Origin: Trichostrongylus colubriformis
Lineage: Eukaryota; Nematoda; Chromadorea; Rhabditida; Trichostrongylidae
DNA length: 64,000 nucleotides
NCBI GenBank assembly: GCA_963978905.1
Contig: OZ022260.1
Coordinates: 7,925,725 to 7,989,724 of the forward strand
Direction of reading: 5' to 3'
Part shown: positions 9,297-21,528 of the stretch, one piece after another
Layout: every line of letters starts with the position of its first letter
How positions within the stretch are numbered: position 1 is the stretch's first letter
Notes under the pieces: generated by a model
What the model was told of the DNA's origin: nothing
Database searches by the model: none
Seen by the model: the letters and a program-made list of their open reading frames with translations, nothing else
Translations under genes and position numbers: made by a program

Positions 9297-12200
9297 ATGC
9301 TTCGATTCATCATCGTAGCAGTAGCCTTTGGGCCGTTGGTGGTAGCTGCAGAAACCATACCACGTGGGTGCTTGGCACATATCTTTATGTTGCATTTACA
9401 TAATAAGGGTTGCAAAAGAAGTTTCTTGCGAAAAAAATGGGAGTCCCGATAAGACACAGCTTCTCAAAGTGGTAGCCGATAGGCGGGGCCTCAAAGTGGG
9501 TCGTGTGGCGTCATGATAGAGCAGTGGCGGCGCGAAAAAGGTGCAGCCTGACTAGTTACCCAAGGATGTACTGTTCCAAGGAGGTGAGTCGGCCCATCTG
9601 ATTATCGCGAAATGTGCCTTTAACATTCGTGCAGGAGGCGTTGTTGCGAGACGGTGCGGCGCGGTACCGGAACTCCTCAAATCTGACAATATTCGAGACA
9701 AAACAAACCAGCAGAGGTATGATCGATGTCATCGTAAGACACGCACCCCCCTAATACCTCCCCTAAGATCCAGTTCGGATAAATTGCAGCCCCAACCCGG
9801 TGGCTGTATGTGGCTACAGATGCCTCAAAACAGTCTACTCGACTTCACCTTGTCACAGCAATGGTCACCAAACGGCATGAATCTTTAGGCGATCAACTTT
9901 CCTTACCGAGTATCTGGAAGGGGTAAGCCTGCAGTACCCCTTACAATTCATTCGACTCTTTGACCTCTATTTCGGCTAAAGTTTTGGCGATTTGCACAAT
10001 GGTCGCGTGCGTCCGACGGCATACGCTATCCCTGGCCTCCTTCGCGGATGTGGATGAGCCACGGCGACCTTATCTAATTTGAGAGATACGTAAGGAAATG
10101 TCTTTAAATCATCTACGCTAAAATCAAATTCACATTGGTCCCCCTTCCTCGTTGAGAAGGTAAGATTTTATAAAGCGGTCAATACTTTTGTCGCACCTTG
10201 TCAAGGATTGAGGGGCAGGGAACATAGAATTGTTTTCTCTGAAAAGTCTAAGCAACGCTTACGGCTTAAGTTATCAAGCGAAATTTGAGTAACTAAGATT
10301 ACACTGACTTCAGTGCCAGCAAAACCTTGTTGACTGATGTAGGAGTGCAGCAAGGAAATAAAAAGACATTGGTACTAGAAATCGGGACACGCCTCGATAA
10401 ACGTTGGATAAAAGACATTCTTCAGTTTTCAATGTGAAAAATGAGGAATTGCTCGAAGAATCGAGAGTTCTCCGCAAACTCGACGAAAACAAAGCCCAGC
10501 GAGGACAAATCAGGGTGGATTTCCAGGGATATACGAAGGCAGGAGATATGACAGACAATGCACCGAACAAGTATGTGATTTTATGATAGCTTTTTATTGT
10601 TGCTACAAAACCTTTCTTAAAGATTGCTCAAAATCTCTCGGAGGAAGTCGTGTTTGAAAGAAAAGGACGGGAAAAAGAGGGGGAAGGGATGGAATTATGA
10701 TTAGTCCGCTCCAATGCTCGACCGTATTCCCAAAATATACCCACAATATTTAGAAGAGGTAGGGCATAGAAAAATCGGCGAAGAGATACAGAAAAATCGT
10801 GAAACGATGAAGCTGGCATTGTCTAAGCAGCACGTGTGCAGGCTTCAACCTGGTACGTGCACCCCATAGCGACTCACCCTACTACATGGAAATGACCGTT
10901 CCGTGGTACCCTGTTCCACGTTTCCAATGAACCACTGCATTTCGGGCTTGAACAACACACATCACTTTGCATAACTTGAAGAAGAAAGCAGCCGTCGCAT
11001 AACGCAACTGTCGCGTAGCGCTTGGTCCGCACATATTAGGTTGTAAGGAAAGTTTTGGCCGGTTTTTGAAATTTCAACTTCGAGAGATCATAACTCGGCT
11101 CAGAGTGCATCTTTTCTCACAGAGTGAGCACCATTAGATTCGCCACACTCTTGGCAACACTATGCATACCTACACATCTCAATTTGATAAAGGGCTGATA
11201 ATTTATATTGCGCGAAATGAAAAAAAGTCGACTTCAAATCGCCACTCTTTCTGAACACACTGCTACTGAAGGAGCTGGCCAGATGTTTTGGGAAGTGGGG
11301 CATAGTTAGCGCTAGATCTGATGAACATGACAGACGAGTAAGGGCCTCACCCTGCAACTGCTTCAATTAGTGGAAGAGGATTTGTGAAAAATGCGCTTGC
11401 GCATGACTGCCGTGGGGGGTCCCGCGGCACCCATTTTTTTGGATTTTTCCAAATCAAGGCCACTTGAGGTGGTCAGCTAAGGTTGCTTGTTGAGGGCCAA
11501 TACTTATGGATATCCCCTGCAAATATGGACGCTCATCGCCTTCTGCCGTTTTAGTTAAAGCGATTTGATCAATTGAAAATTCGAGCAGCTCGTCCTCATT
11601 TCTGCACTTCTGAAACCGGAGACAATGTGTTCCATCCAGTGACACACCCCCTCCTCTTGCAGTATTCACATTTGTGGTCACCTTCGCTGGGACTCGGCTA
11701 AACAAGAACTCTTGAAGTGAAGTCATCTTAAAAGTGCCATTTTCGCAGCACTTTAAAACTTCCCTAATAAATTGAAAACCTTGTGGCATTCCAAATAAAA
11801 CATATATTCTGAAAGAGCAACTTTTTCTCTATCTAACGAGCACAATATGTCAGCTGATTCATGTTGACGCGCTCTGATATTTAAATTTATCTTGTGATTG
11901 CGAAAAAGCGACCAGAACTTTCCTTACAACCTAATAGAAGGAACTGCTACGCTACAGCACGGTGGGATCTCATAGAAGTGAGCAATGTTTTAATGAAATG
12001 GAACTTGTCTCTTATTGGAGGCGATGAATACACCTCACGTCCGCGACTACCCCCTTTTCCCTATATGACAAACGGTAAGACACGGTTCTTGCTGTGATTG
12101 CTGATCATTTCGTAGGACGAGGCGTGATCCTCTTATGCTACTCACTCATTCCTTAATGTTAGAAAGGGATCCCATACAGTAACTATGTCAGTGTGGGAAG

Positions 12201-15179
12201 TGAAGCTGAGTCTAAAAGTCTCTGAAAGTAAACGAGAATCCTTGCTGCCATTGCACAAAGTGGCGGTTATCTGATACCGCGATGGACCACCTCTTCTTGG
12301 GTGTGTATCCTTATGCCAGGATTTCGCACCGTGGCATGTCGCAAGCGAAGCAATGCGGACGAGCTAAAGGCGCCATGTTGTCGGGTTCCGAGGCGATCTG
12401 CGCATTGCGCCCCTAGCATTACCGTGTAGTCGTTTAAAGACCCATTAAAGACACCAGGAGGGGGTAATTTTGGCTTACGGTAGAGCAGACGTAGTGTGGA
12501 CGAGCTTGAGTGGCCGCCATTGCACAAACTCGCCAATTTGACGCCTTGGCATGGTGCCAAAAGAAGATGGTTCTAATGTAGATTGGTTCTTTCCTTTTAG
12601 TTTTTGCTTTGTTCTTTCTTATATTGTTTCTAGATGTACTTAGGGGTCAAATAAAGTCGGGGGGGGGGGGAGACGCAAAATTTTCACCCACGTCAAAGCT
12701 TCTTTCCCTTCCTAGGGTTAGGCTAAAGCAGATGACACCTATGCTTTAACAGATGCTTTTTAATGTGGAAGGAGGGGATATCAATTTAAGCCTAAGCCTA
12801 GTAAGGGAAAGGAGCTTCGACGTCGACGCAAGGTTGCGTCTCCCCCGACTTTATTTGACCCTTCTGAGATTTCCAGGTATAGAAATGCACAATTAAGAAG
12901 AGCCATAAGTAAACAAGTAAAATATGTCACTAGAAAACAGTAAAGAGGAAATAATTCAAAAATAAGGTTACATCAGGCCGGAGACAAGCTTTAAAACGAA
13001 CGAAGCGTGGCTCGGCCACGGAAGCTTGCAGCTCGGACGGAAGCGCGCCCTGGGGGCAAATAGCGCCCTGTGGCGCGTTTTTCAACGCCGGTTCCGTTAC
13101 ATATTGTATCTACCGAACCCATATGTTTGTTTTCAGACGCCATTGTTTTCGTAAACGTTTTCCGCCCTTGCCCCCCTCCCGGTGCCTTTAAAGACCCAAC
13201 TAGCGCGACGTGAATAGCTCGCACACACTGCGTTGCATGCCACTCGTCGTTGTGCGAAATCCTGACATAACGATACACACATCGAGCAGCAGATGTGTGG
13301 CTTTGTATGTAATTTAAGCTCGGTGAAATAATTGACGATTAACTGATTGATGAATTAAAACAAGCAGAAACTCTTTATAAATACTCACATACAGCCGCCC
13401 ACATTGGTCATGTCCATCTAAAATTGGGAACGGATATTGAACATGGCTTACTCTGGTGTTTTCCAAGAGCACAGCGCCGCCTTTTTCTTTTCCCGGCACT
13501 CATTCATGCAGCCATTTCAGGCTATTCTCTAATGTCGATGAAGCTCTCTTAACAAAGCCCAGCTACAAGAATTTTTTGGCGCTCACGAATAATTTCTGGC
13601 GACAAAGTGGCAAAACTGAGCCACGGGGATCGAAGGATGAGGTTTGCTCCACAGTTGACCAGTTACGAACCGAAATCTGGTCTAACAAAGCCTTAGCTTT
13701 TCCTTGTCTGACCAAAGCCCAAAAACAGGACAACAGTATGTGACTGGTATTTACTCAATAATTCAGGAAGCACGAAAAATAAAGGCTCTCCTGGATACCG
13801 TATTGATGTCGAAACCCATGATGGAAGTTTATAACTTCCTCAAGAAGAAAGGTATGGCAAAAAATACTTTTTGCTCATATTTATCCGTTTATCCCACCTG
13901 TGTTCAGGGCACCCGTATGCCGCAAATCCTATGGTCTGGGCTACCAAGATTAAGCAGCTATGGTTCGAGCACTATTCCCGTTCTCGTGGAGCCGTCGATT
14001 CTTCCGGTTTTGAGCATGTCTTCATTGGCGAGGCAAGTTTAATAGAAGGACTCGAGTGGCCTAGCTACGATACAGCAGCAGTGTGCTAAAAAAAAATGCA
14101 ACAGTTTAGGAGAAAAACGGTGAGGTATCTGGTCTACACAACTGGGTGCGATTCTATGCTCTCGAAAAGAACGCCACCGAGAATTTCGACTACAAAGGAT
14201 TCATTGTGAAACGTGGTGTAAGATTTCTTCTGAAATATTTTGCATACTCAAGCACTTGAATACTATGCACATGAAACGCATGAGTATGGCCACTGACTGA
14301 AGCGCCCTACAGCAGTGACCATTTGACAGACGATGGAGTGTGTACCCTTTGTCAAGATTTCGCACGACGACGAGCGGCGTGCATTGTGTGCGTGCTATGC
14401 GCGTCGCGGTAGTTGGGTCTAGAACGATTACACGGTAATGCTAGGGGCGCAATACGCAGATGACTTGTAATCGCTTCGGGACCCAACAACATGCTTCGCT
14501 TGCGACATATCGCGGTGCGAAATCCTGACATAAGGGTACACACGCCAGACGATGAGAAGTGTGGGAGCGGCACTCAATAACTCGATGCGTAACGTAAGTT
14601 CCAAACGAGGCGTCGCGCAAACATGCAGCGAATTTGCTGATAACTGAGAAAACGAGTGAAAATTTCGTACTTTTGGCACAATGTATCACATGTAATGAAG
14701 TTACTGTTTATTACTTACCTGAAATGGAATAGAGTTGCAGAATGTCATGGGCAACTTGAAATTCACATGGGGGAAAATTTTGAAGAAATCCGGATCGATT
14801 ATGATTGGCACATCCCCTGATTACGACATGGCACTCTACACGCTTTGCTTCCTTTCCCGACGTGGTAACCAGCAATGCCAGGTTAGTTTCTACAAGAAAA
14901 TCACCGGCTTTGGGGTACATACAGTCCATTTCGGAGCGCCTGATAGGGCGTGGCTCAGGGACTTGGGTGAGAGTATATCAAACTCTTTCACTTCACCACA
15001 CACTCACATTCTTGTCACTCATCCATGTCCGTAGGCCACGCCCTATCAGGCGCTCCGAAATGGATTATACACGAGTGATTTGCATTTTGTAGGTTGAAAT
15101 TGACGGATGCCCCATGAGCATTACCAGCTACGATTTCACATGGAACAATAAGGTTTGCTGTAAATTGGCATTTCCATGA
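9297..15179 (+). CDS. secreted EndoU-family endoribonuclease, 8 exons
   Basis: Poly(U)-specific endoribonuclease (XendoU/EndoU) family, which cleaves RNA at uridylates and leaves 2',3'-cyclic phosphates. Exons: 9297-9363, 10426-10570, 13521-13641, 13767-13851, 13908-14032, 14110-14217, 14741-14881, 15093-15179. They give 879 nt with consistent phase (292 aa, close to the family length). Residues 1-20 form a signal peptide ([18 protein letters not shown]), so export is expected. The catalytic region is present: [11 protein letters not shown] (His176) and SGLHNW (His191), followed by LKFTW (Lys224) and a conserved [16 protein letters not shown] block. Which Lys is catalytic (224 or 232/233) is uncertain. 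The end [15 protein letters not shown] is typical. Intron 5 has a GC donor (GAG|GCAAGT at 14033); the others are GT-AG. Intron 2 carries an 899-bp transposon. Caenorhabditis homologues are named endu; I cannot assign orthology. Confidence 0.9.
9380..9612. mobile_element. fold-back element fragment
   Basis: In EndoU intron 1. Diverged left-arm blocks of the GC-rich fold-back family (TTGCATTTACATAATAAGGG, TTTCTTGCGAAAAAA, AGGCGGGGCCTC) followed by a degraded right side. The boundaries are approximate. Confidence 0.45.
11036..11934. mobile_element. mariner-ended element, 899 bp, copy 1
   Basis: In EndoU intron 2. Inverted ends begin TTAGGTTGTAAGGAAAGTT, with TA duplications at 11034-11035 and 11935-11936. 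A near-identical 898-bp copy is at 48187-49084. There is no transposase signature. The - strand carries a 111-codon ORF (11454-11789) that is also open in the other copy. Non-autonomous; it would depend on a mariner transposase supplied elsewhere. Confidence 0.88.
12240..12560. repeat. diverged MITE in EndoU intron 2
   Basis: Near-identical words in inverted order (TTGCACAAAGTGGCGG near 12253 and CCGCCATTGCACAAACTCG near 12516) bracket a stretch containing GTGTGTATCCTTATGCCAGG and ATTTCGCACCG. These motifs belong to the family at 14338-14543. The boundaries are uncertain. Confidence 0.4.
12644..12861. mobile_element. 218-bp MITE in EndoU intron 2
   Basis: Ends GGGTCAAATAAAGTCGGGGG and the inverted CCCCCGACTTTATTTGACCC. 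The left end has been extended by an 11-12-base poly-G run. Secondary blocks (AAGCTTCTTTCCCTTCCTAG against AGTAAGGGAAAGGAGCTTCG) extend the hairpin. No coding capacity. Confidence 0.75.
14338..14543. mobile_element. 206-bp MITE in EndoU intron 6
   Basis: Ends GTGTGTACCCTTTGTCAAGA and the inverted CCTGACATAAGGGTACACAC, each followed inward by ATTTCGCAC. Related ends occur near 13250-13283 and 20235-20270. Confidence 0.65.
14916..15074. mobile_element. MITE in EndoU intron 7 (CCATTTCGGAGCGCC family)
   Basis: Ends share CCATTTCGGAGCGCCTGATA and its complement TATCAGGCGCTCCGAAATGG. The central part is A/T and CAC-rich. A second copy is at about 58765-58930, between or beyond the last exons of the TSP1 gene. 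Confidence 0.7.
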
Positions 15180-15873
15180 TTTTCACAGTTTTCGTTTTTT
15201 TTGCCACCTAAGATTAGTGGTTGCCTGATTGTCGATTTTTGAGGTGCACATCGGAACAATTTATCCAACTGCAGGACCACCCAGCCCGAAATGCGGCCGA
15301 CAATAGACATAAGTCCATTGCATGCCATATAAATATCGAAAATTTTCTGAGTTTTATGGTGCACACAAAAATGAAACGCATGGCGGTGTCATCGCCCATA
15401 TGTCGCTCTCTCCATCAGCACCATCCGGTGGAAGAACGGACAACGCTAGGAGGCAGATGCCTTATATGGTGATCACACATCATTTTTTTTGATGCGGATC
15501 CAGGCTCGACACTCAGCCATGCCTTCCTTACGAGCTTCCTTATCCAAATGTGGCATCTTGGAACACCGATTGTTTATGGTTATGAATTGATTCAGGCGAG
15601 TCTCGAAGCCACGTCTGGGGTTGGAGGACGTGGGTTGCTTGGTGGAGTCGCACTTGCTTCTTTGGCGCTGCACGCCCCAGGAATTATGGAAGGCGTAGGC
15701 ATTGTTCATAGTTCGTGATTCGGCGCCAAATGACGAAACAGGATGAGGGGTCATGGGATTCATTCATTCCTAGGCGAAACATGAATTTCACATATGAACT
15801 CCGCACAATGAAATGGCCCACCCATTATGCCTGTCTTCAATGAGTTATGGGAAGATACTGTGGAAGGAACTCT
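15180..15873. other. EndoU 3' flank, no gene seen
   Basis: Follows the EndoU stop codon. No clear AATAAA lies close to the stop and I cannot place the 3' end of the mRNA. No other gene or repeat was recognised. Confidence 0.4.
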
Positions 15874-16365
15874 TAAAGGCATATTCCAGGATTATTGGGA
15901 TATCACATCTCCTGCCGTGGATGGATAGTTCGACCCAAGCCACGTAGACTGTACTTTACCGAGATGTGGGGGTCAGTTTCTGGAGCGTGCAGAGCAAAAG
16001 AATCAGCGCAACAGCTCGGCCCCGCCCACCCCAGCCGGAGGTCTGCCTCTACTCTTCGACTCTTATCTTTGACATAGGTAGACCAGCTACGTGGTCAAGA
16101 TCTTGAAACTGGCAGTCGAGCAATCGTCTCGTGAAGTAAACCCACTACTGAGTGACCTGACCCCACACTAAGTACCGGAATACTTGCAACACACCCCCGG
16201 CTGGGATGGGCGGGGCCGAGCTGTTGCGCTAGATTCTTTGGCTCTGCACGCTCCAGGAACTGACCCCCACGCCTGGGTAAAGGTACAGCCTACGTGTCTT
16301 GGGTCGAACTATCCATCCACGGCAGGAGATGTGATATCCCAATAATCCTGAAATATGCCTTTAAG
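15874..16365. mobile_element. fold-back element, 492 bp
   Basis: Arms of about 160 bp. The left begins TTAAAGGCATATTCCAGGAT and the right ends ATCCTGAAATATGCCTTTAA. Both carry GATATCACATCTCCTGCCGT, GGGTCAGTTTCTGGAGCGTG and GCTCGGCCCCGCCCA in inverted order. The TTAAAGG ends resemble the GC-rich fold-back family, but the internal arm sequence is different. Confidence 0.8.
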
Positions 16366-19300
16366 TCGTGGAAGAAGACGCAAAACATCATATTACCCTG
16401 CGAGGTCACAAGGTGTCCTTTTTATAGTTCTATGCTTTCACTAGTCGCCAAACAATGGAAAAAGTACCTTTGATGAAACTTTTTGTAAATGGATCAAAAG
16501 CTGCGTAAAATGTTTTCACACGGGGATCACCTCAGGCGCCTCCTCTCATTAATTTCGATTTCCACTCGCGGTGCTCCTGGCTCTGAATTCCAGATTAAAT
16601 TGGAGTTTACACACACTCTTCTGCTGAATTTTAGGACCATGTGGTTAAGATTCGGTTTACATCACTTCACATTTTCTTTTTGAGCAGAAAGCCAAAGAAT
16701 CCGCTGATGAAGAATGACTCCGTCCCTGATCCCTACTCTTCTCAACGTTTCATCACTCTTTCAGCGGGCTGGTTTTAGAAGGTTTCTGCCCTAAATACAT
16801 TCAAAGAAATTGTAAAACATAGTCGTGTTGTGGTGCAAACCAAGTACGGAAAGAGTGCAGCGCAAGTTCTATAACTACCAGTTGTGGGAAGGAACTCACA
16901 GAAGAATTCGGGGCTAATTACGGAACGCGACACACGAATGATTGATTTTCTCGAAGTAATGTATAGTGTTTTAATTAATTGCTGACTCGGATAACTTTTG
17001 TCGAGTGGACCTACCACTTCACTATCCTGAACATTGACCCCATTCTGACACACTTAGAAACTGAAGACACCTTTTAACTCTTTTGAGTGATTTATACTAT
17101 TGTATGCTGCACAAACTTATAATTTCATCGGAAAAATTAGTACCCTACCTAAAAAAAACGAATAATTCGATTCCAGCAATCAGTACTTTGAAACAAACGA
17201 CACTGCATATGAAATGGCTTCATTCGTGTACCAATGTATTGACGAAGTCATTTTTGGAAGATAAAACTTAATTCTTTGTGTAAAAGATAGATGTGAAAAG
17301 AAAGAGACCACAGAAATGTAGCAAAAAAATTTCTAAAACCCAGTAGTACGTATAGTGGACCATGAGAGTTTTCGAGGTGAGACTCACTTTGGAGCAAAAT
17401 TGGAAGATCAGTAATGCCATTATAAAATCAGTACTAACGTAGCAGCACTTCCCTATCAGTTTGAGTGAGCCATACAGGCTTCTAAGTTTATCAGCGATTT
17501 GCAGATAGCTTTTGTTCCGGAATCATTTGCTGTGCCCCCTACTTTACATCCACTTCACAAATGAAAGCGCTCTGTCGGCGCAGTATGAATTACTTTGCAC
17601 TTTTGATGAATGTACTCTTAACACTTTCAATTTACCCCTTCACAAATCTGAGAGATCTCAGCAGATTGCTTCAGTGATCCAAAAGTGCACAGAGTGGGGT
17701 CCAGCTGTACAGTGATTGATGGCCGTCGAAGGAAGGTTTATATTATAGTTGATAAGTTTATAATTTGTTGACAGTAGAGGTGCCAAATGGTGCAATAATG
17801 AAAAGAAAACAAAATGAAGTAACAGAAACCTGAAAAAGGGCCCTGTTCTTCTGTTTGATCCCGTCTATCCGCCTGTCTCCTTAAAACGAACCTGCGTAAA
17901 TTCGTCGTATTCTCCCAGCTTACTCCTGAAACGGTAGGCAAGATGGCAGTTTGTTCGAAAATATTCTAATGGCGACTCACATTGGTGGAAATCTCATTTA
18001 TGGGGATCCTAGACCCAAGATATCCATTGGTATCAAATGCTTCGGGCTAGACCAAGCAACTGCTCTCGGAATGCGATATTTGACCACATTGAATATATTT
18101 CGAGAGATTACTTATTTCATTCTTGTTATCAGCGATACCAAAATTCAATGAGCTAGATGCCTCTATTGCTTTGCTTTCGGTATCCTGAAACAAGCCGTGG
18201 ACATGCTTTGCGTGGAGTACCGCACGAAGTATCGATCGGATCCAGGTGGATCTGTGATGTGTTACAACATAATGCAGTTACTCGACCTAGTCCGATGGCC
18301 AGTGTCGGACCTCGATGAAAAGCATGATGCCTCTTTTACAGCGGGTCACGTCATACACCGCTTTTATGGGGCGTAGTGTTCACTTACACTTGAAACATTA
18401 TTCCTTTCTGAACACTCACATTGCCTGGGGCTCAGGGCATAAGCATACCCTTTAAAATCGAATAGGATCAAGAACACTTCTTTGGACACAGAAAACGCTT
18501 TACCTCAGCACTATGTGAATATTAAAAATGTCGGCTTACATTCTTAGTTAGGGCGAATGGACATTTATGTATGCTCGAAAGTATCGATCAATGGTAAAAT
18601 TATCAGCAGAAATTCAATAAAAAGCTGACACCCGTGTCTTGGCGTTCAGATCCGAATGATAGATGTGACTGTGACCAAAAGCGGAACAGGAGGGGTATTT
18701 TGTTCGGTGTATTCCAGCATTTGTGACAAAGATGACACAGGTAGCGCTCAGAGATACCTTCATTACCGGCGGCATTCTTATACTGGTCTCGGTTACCCGT
18801 GAGCGGCATTTTCTCCCTCGAAGGTTCCCAGCAAAACACCTTCAGAGGCATATCACACGATAATCGGATTCGACGACGACTTGCCTTCTTGAGGAAGTAG
18901 ACGTTGGGCAGCGATCCGAGTTGCACATTCTTGCCCCACCATGGTGCGCCATCACGGTGCTACACCCATTTGAACCCACACTAATCACGCCAGTTTAGCA
19001 CAGCTGATCAATAAGAAGCCCAAATGGGCGTGGCTAGCGCGATTTCGAGTGTAATTGGATGATGATGCGCCACAAAGGAGCAAAAATTGTTCAACTCGAA
19101 TAGTTAGCCAAGGGTCTTGCCTCAAGAGGGTGGATGGAGCAATCTGTTTCAGGAGGTGTGCCTTTAGGCTTAAGCCCTATTGACACTCTTGCACCGCTGA
19201 TTGTTCTGCAGTTAACAGGATAACTGGCTCTGCACTGATGCTGCGGGTCTTTCTAGATATTATTACGAAATCGAAAGCGATAGGATTCAATGGAAAAACT

Positions 19301-19919
19301 GAGGCTAATCAAGATTGGCTCCTGGGACCGGTCTTATGAAACTTGGATTAGCCGCCTGACGTTCACGATAGAGGCATCGTTGTTGTTCGGCGATACAAAC
19401 TTGCTTTGCGCAGAAGCCTTGAAAACGATTTCCAGTCTTCCTACTTACTCAATTACCTGCTTAATCTTCGATGGAAATCGAATCTGTTGCGTATCAGAAA
19501 GCGATCGAAAAATCGTTAAGTTTTCCGCCATCGCTTTCACCACATCAGACCGTAGAAAACGATCAACATCGAAAAAAGGATGTGAATGCCCACGAGCAGC
19601 GAACTTTCTGTCATACTCGAATATCCTCGATCTCCATGAGATTATCTTTTTTCGGTGATGAAGAAATAAAATTTCTCTATCGTCGATAACCTCAGAAGAA
19701 CTAATACCTCAAAAATCCTTCAAAAACTGAGGATATTTCCATGCACGGCGCCGCCGCATTTCTGATTTCGCTCACTTACCTAATTTCATTGCTTAATCTG
19801 TTATAGTCTGCAGTTATCTGTGATAAAGAACGTGATATAAAATTCACCTAACTTTTCGTCGACTTTTTGAAATTTCTTCTCCCATGAACCGCTTTAAGCT
19901 GAAACGTGTGAGCTAGGGG
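16366..19919. other. intergenic, several weak ORFs, no confident gene
   Basis: A/T-rich sequence with scattered ORFs of 60-122 codons that lack domains or matched splice sites. The most exon-like frame runs from about 18150 to the TAG at 18376 (+ strand, ~74 codons with no ATG near its start; contains DPGGSVMCYN and LLDLVRWPVSDLDEKHD). A nearby word, GGATCTGTGATGTGTT, recurs at 52210, so this could be repeat-derived. The 122-codon ORF at 19290-19658 has no recognised features. Confidence 0.3.
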
Positions 19920-20280
19920 CACCGCGGTGCGTAGCCTCACATTGAGTTTTCGCTTTGCGGCATCGCATTCGCGGCGCCCTCAACACAACTTGCCACGGGG
20001 TTGGAATTCCGCTCAAGACGCAAGGGCTGGCACAATGGAGGCCCTCCAAAGAAATAGCTGTTTATCTCATCGTTATCTGAAAACAACAACTTTTGTACTC
20101 CAAAAAGACAAAAAGTACATGAAAAGTGAAAGAGACAATAACATCACATGGTAACATCCTAATCGAGAATTCGGGCGTAAAATTTGAAAGTGAGTGTACG
20201 CAATGTACGTAATCACATGCGGAGAATATCGCCCCGCAAAAATCCGACATAAGGCTACACACCCAGGGACTTGTATGTGA
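19920..20280. repeat. compound MITE remnants
   Basis: The left part (TTCGCTTTGCGGCATCGCATTCGCGGCG, split here as TTCGCTTTGCGGCATCGC and ATTCGCGGCG) and the GGAATTCCGCTCAAGACGCA block match MITE copies A and E. The right part ends CCGACATAAGGCTACACACC, like the 14338 MITE. The 158-codon - strand ORF over this region is largely a translation of these ends. Confidence 0.45.
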
Positions 20281-21251
20281 CTGGGTTTCAAAGCAAGTAC
20301 TGTGCTCTGAGCCAAAGCAGGGCGCAATACACAGTAATCGTTTTGAGACCCAACTACCTTCGGCTCTCTTCAGGAAGAGTCCATATCGCCCGCCGCATCC
20401 CACAGCTTTGTGCGGGCTCTCGCCACAATCATCACACTGTAGTATAATTCGATCTAGCATTATAAACAGAGCGCGTTGCCAGAGTGATCGGCGGAGGACA
20501 CATGGGTTTGCCGGCGAAGGCGGCGGTGCCGGATGCAAGATATGAATGCGACCTGTAGCGCGAGGACCATACCGTATTTGCTATTCACAATAACTAATCA
20601 ATAATTGACAGCTTGACGCGCAGTTCGATTACCATGACCCTGGATAGCGCAATGCTGATACTTATAGGAAACGCCTTGACCGTTTATGGCCTGGAGCTGC
20701 TTCTTAGATGGTTCATACAATATTCGATCCAGCCTCTCTCCCCAAGTACTCCGAAAAAGGCCCTATCAGTTGAGTCAGATATTTTTGTAAGCCTTAGTCT
20801 TCAGCTATAGGTTGGCTATACTGTGAACGGTCATCAGAATCATTTGTGCAAAGTACAGCATCGAAGAGGCCATCAGGGCTTCGTCTCTGTCCCCGAATGA
20901 CATCAGATCTCCCTTTACCCATCCGGTGCGCGTTGATTATCAGAGAAAGAAGTCGGCGGCACAAACTCGCTATCACTTATCCCTTTCATTGTGTGACCTA
21001 TTTAGCTATGCATGTCGCAATTTCTATTCTGGAATTTCAAATGGAACGTAAGGTGTACGCTCAACCGCGCTCTCGTCACACACCACATAACCAATAGAGA
21101 TTATATGGTAATTAATGAAGAAAAACTTGTACAATTGATAAAAGTTATAGTTCATCATAAAATCATGGTAAGGAGAAGTGGGAAAACATAACAAAATTCT
21201 ATTCAAGCTTCAGACTTCCGCAAAGTAAACCAACATAGCTTTCTGTCGGAT

Positions 21252-21528
21252 GTGTCTACTTACGACCCAAAATCGCTTCGGCATCGCACTAGCGGCGCCA
21301 CCATTACTACTTGCCGAATCGATTGCTCTTGGGAGCCCGGCAGAGCGTGGCTGTGTCATCTCTGCACTTCCACCCATGCCACACTGTCTCCTGCACCCAT
21401 GCCACCCCGCCTCCTCCACCCATGCCACACTGCTCTGCTTGAAAGCTGCCATGCCCTGCCACTGGCATTCGCACTCGCCGCGCCGCTCGCCGAGTGCGGC
21501 CACGCGATTTTTTGTCGTAAGTAGACCC
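21252..21528. mobile_element. MITE, ACTTACGAC family, copy B
   Basis: The cleanest copy. It begins GTGTCTACTTACGACCCAAA and ends TTTTTTGTCGTAAGTAGACC. The interior has a run of CACCCATGCCACxCTG tandem words (about 21370-21430) and GC-rich subterminal blocks. Confidence 0.8.

Noticed and set aside
13642..13735. Extending EndoU exon 3 to 13735
   Set aside because: It would need a 31-bp intron with the wrong phase. The GT at 13642 gives a 125-bp intron, correct phase and a family-like sequence.
20062..20538. 158-codon ORF on the - strand
   Set aside because: Its centre is a translation of a MITE end (the GTGTGTAGCCTTATGTC-type sequence) and it lacks any domain or splice context.
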